Source: a virus. Taken from it: a DNA stretch of 21,700 bases. This document shows positions 21,602 through 21,700 of the stretch, piece by piece. The DNA is taken from the IMG/VR virus record IMGVR_UViG_3300027861_000220, positions 1 to 21,700 of that record; one strand, given 5' to 3'. Position numbers and translations under genes: made by a program. The notes beneath the pieces are model-generated. The model saw only the letters and a list, made by a program, of their open reading frames with translations. It was not told the origin of the DNA and did no database searches. Numbering within the stretch: position 1 is the first letter of the stretch; the number at the start of each line of letters is the position of its first letter.

Positions 21602-21700
21602 CATTGTGAGTTTATAATTTGCTTTCCTATGTATTCGGCTATTTGTGGTACTAAAGCGTTCCCTAGACATTTAAGTCGGTGTGACCTATTGGGAACACAA
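21601..21700 (-). CDS. Partial DNA (cytosine-5) methyltransferase, C-terminus only
   Basis: The frame runs from the right edge to TGA 21601-21603 and shows 32 residues: VPNRSHRLKCLGNALVPQIAEYIGKQI and a short tail. RLKxLGNALVPQxAEYIG is the C-terminal motif X of C5 methyltransferases (usually GNAVxP). The N-terminal catalytic part lies outside the window. Another DNA-modifying gene in this phage, probably for anti-restriction. Confidence 0.82.
   Translation of the reverse strand, partial: CVPNRSHRLKCLGNALVPQIAEYIGKQIINSQ

Noticed and set aside
1-21700. tRNA genes, CRISPR arrays, insertion sequences, integrase, transposase, holin
   Set aside because: None could be supported by eye. The only small membrane protein (21028-21153) is far from the endolysin and is not called a holin.

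Overview
This window is a fragment of a tailed-phage (or prophage) genome with a Mu-like head module. The whole 21.7 kb is packed with phage genes. It holds terminase, a DUF935/gp29-type portal, a Mu F-type head protein, a Mu gpG-type virion morphogenesis protein, a Mu gpI-type protease/scaffold, capsid, head decoration protein, gp36- and gp37-type connectors, a tail tube protein, frameshifted tail chaperones and a tape measure. No sheath gene is seen between the connectors and the tube, so a long non-contractile tail is likely. No integrase, transposase, repressor, tRNA, rRNA or CRISPR array was found, so lifestyle is undecided. The host cannot be named. Many genes have clear Shine-Dalgarno sites (GGAGG or AAAGG), so the host uses ordinary SD initiation.

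Layout. (1) 8806 down to 1, minus strand: protease/scaffold, decoration protein, major capsid protein, connectors, tail tube, a terminator hairpin, a 55-aa gene, tail chaperones G and G-T, tape measure, and the start of another tail gene. (2) 8807-8916: a divergent control region with a perfect 8-bp inverted repeat. (3) 8917-14788, plus strand: terminase small and large subunits, portal, Mu F protein, a 52-aa Cys protein, the gpG-like protein, and a Mor-family transcription activator. (4) 14727-17091, minus strand: small unknown genes, a GH108 endolysin and an HNH endonuclease with its own promoter. (5) 17300-20867, minus strand: a small gene, an adenine/cytosine-N4-type DNA methyltransferase, small genes, a RusA resolvase, a RecA/DnaB-fold ATPase and a DUF4373-like replication initiator carrying four 21-bp iteron-like repeats. 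(6) 20868-21700, minus strand: a structured leader, three very small genes, a terminator and the last 32 codons of a cytosine-5 methyltransferase.

How it fits together: regions 4-6 look like early replication, DNA-modification and lysis functions. Regions 1 and 3 are late genes split into two divergent transcripts. The Mor-like gene at the end of one late transcript is a natural candidate to act on the shared control region.

Most notable points: (a) the Mu F protein carries an AT-rich, CpG-poor C-terminal extension with an HExxH plus ELFAE zincin signature, which suggests a capsid-borne metallopeptidase effector. (b) A textbook -1 frameshift signal joins tail chaperone G to an extension holding two DnaJ-type CxxCxGxG motifs. 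(c) Iteron-like repeats lie inside the initiator gene. (d) The amino-methyltransferase gene has a sharp composition break at its conserved HPCQKP motif.
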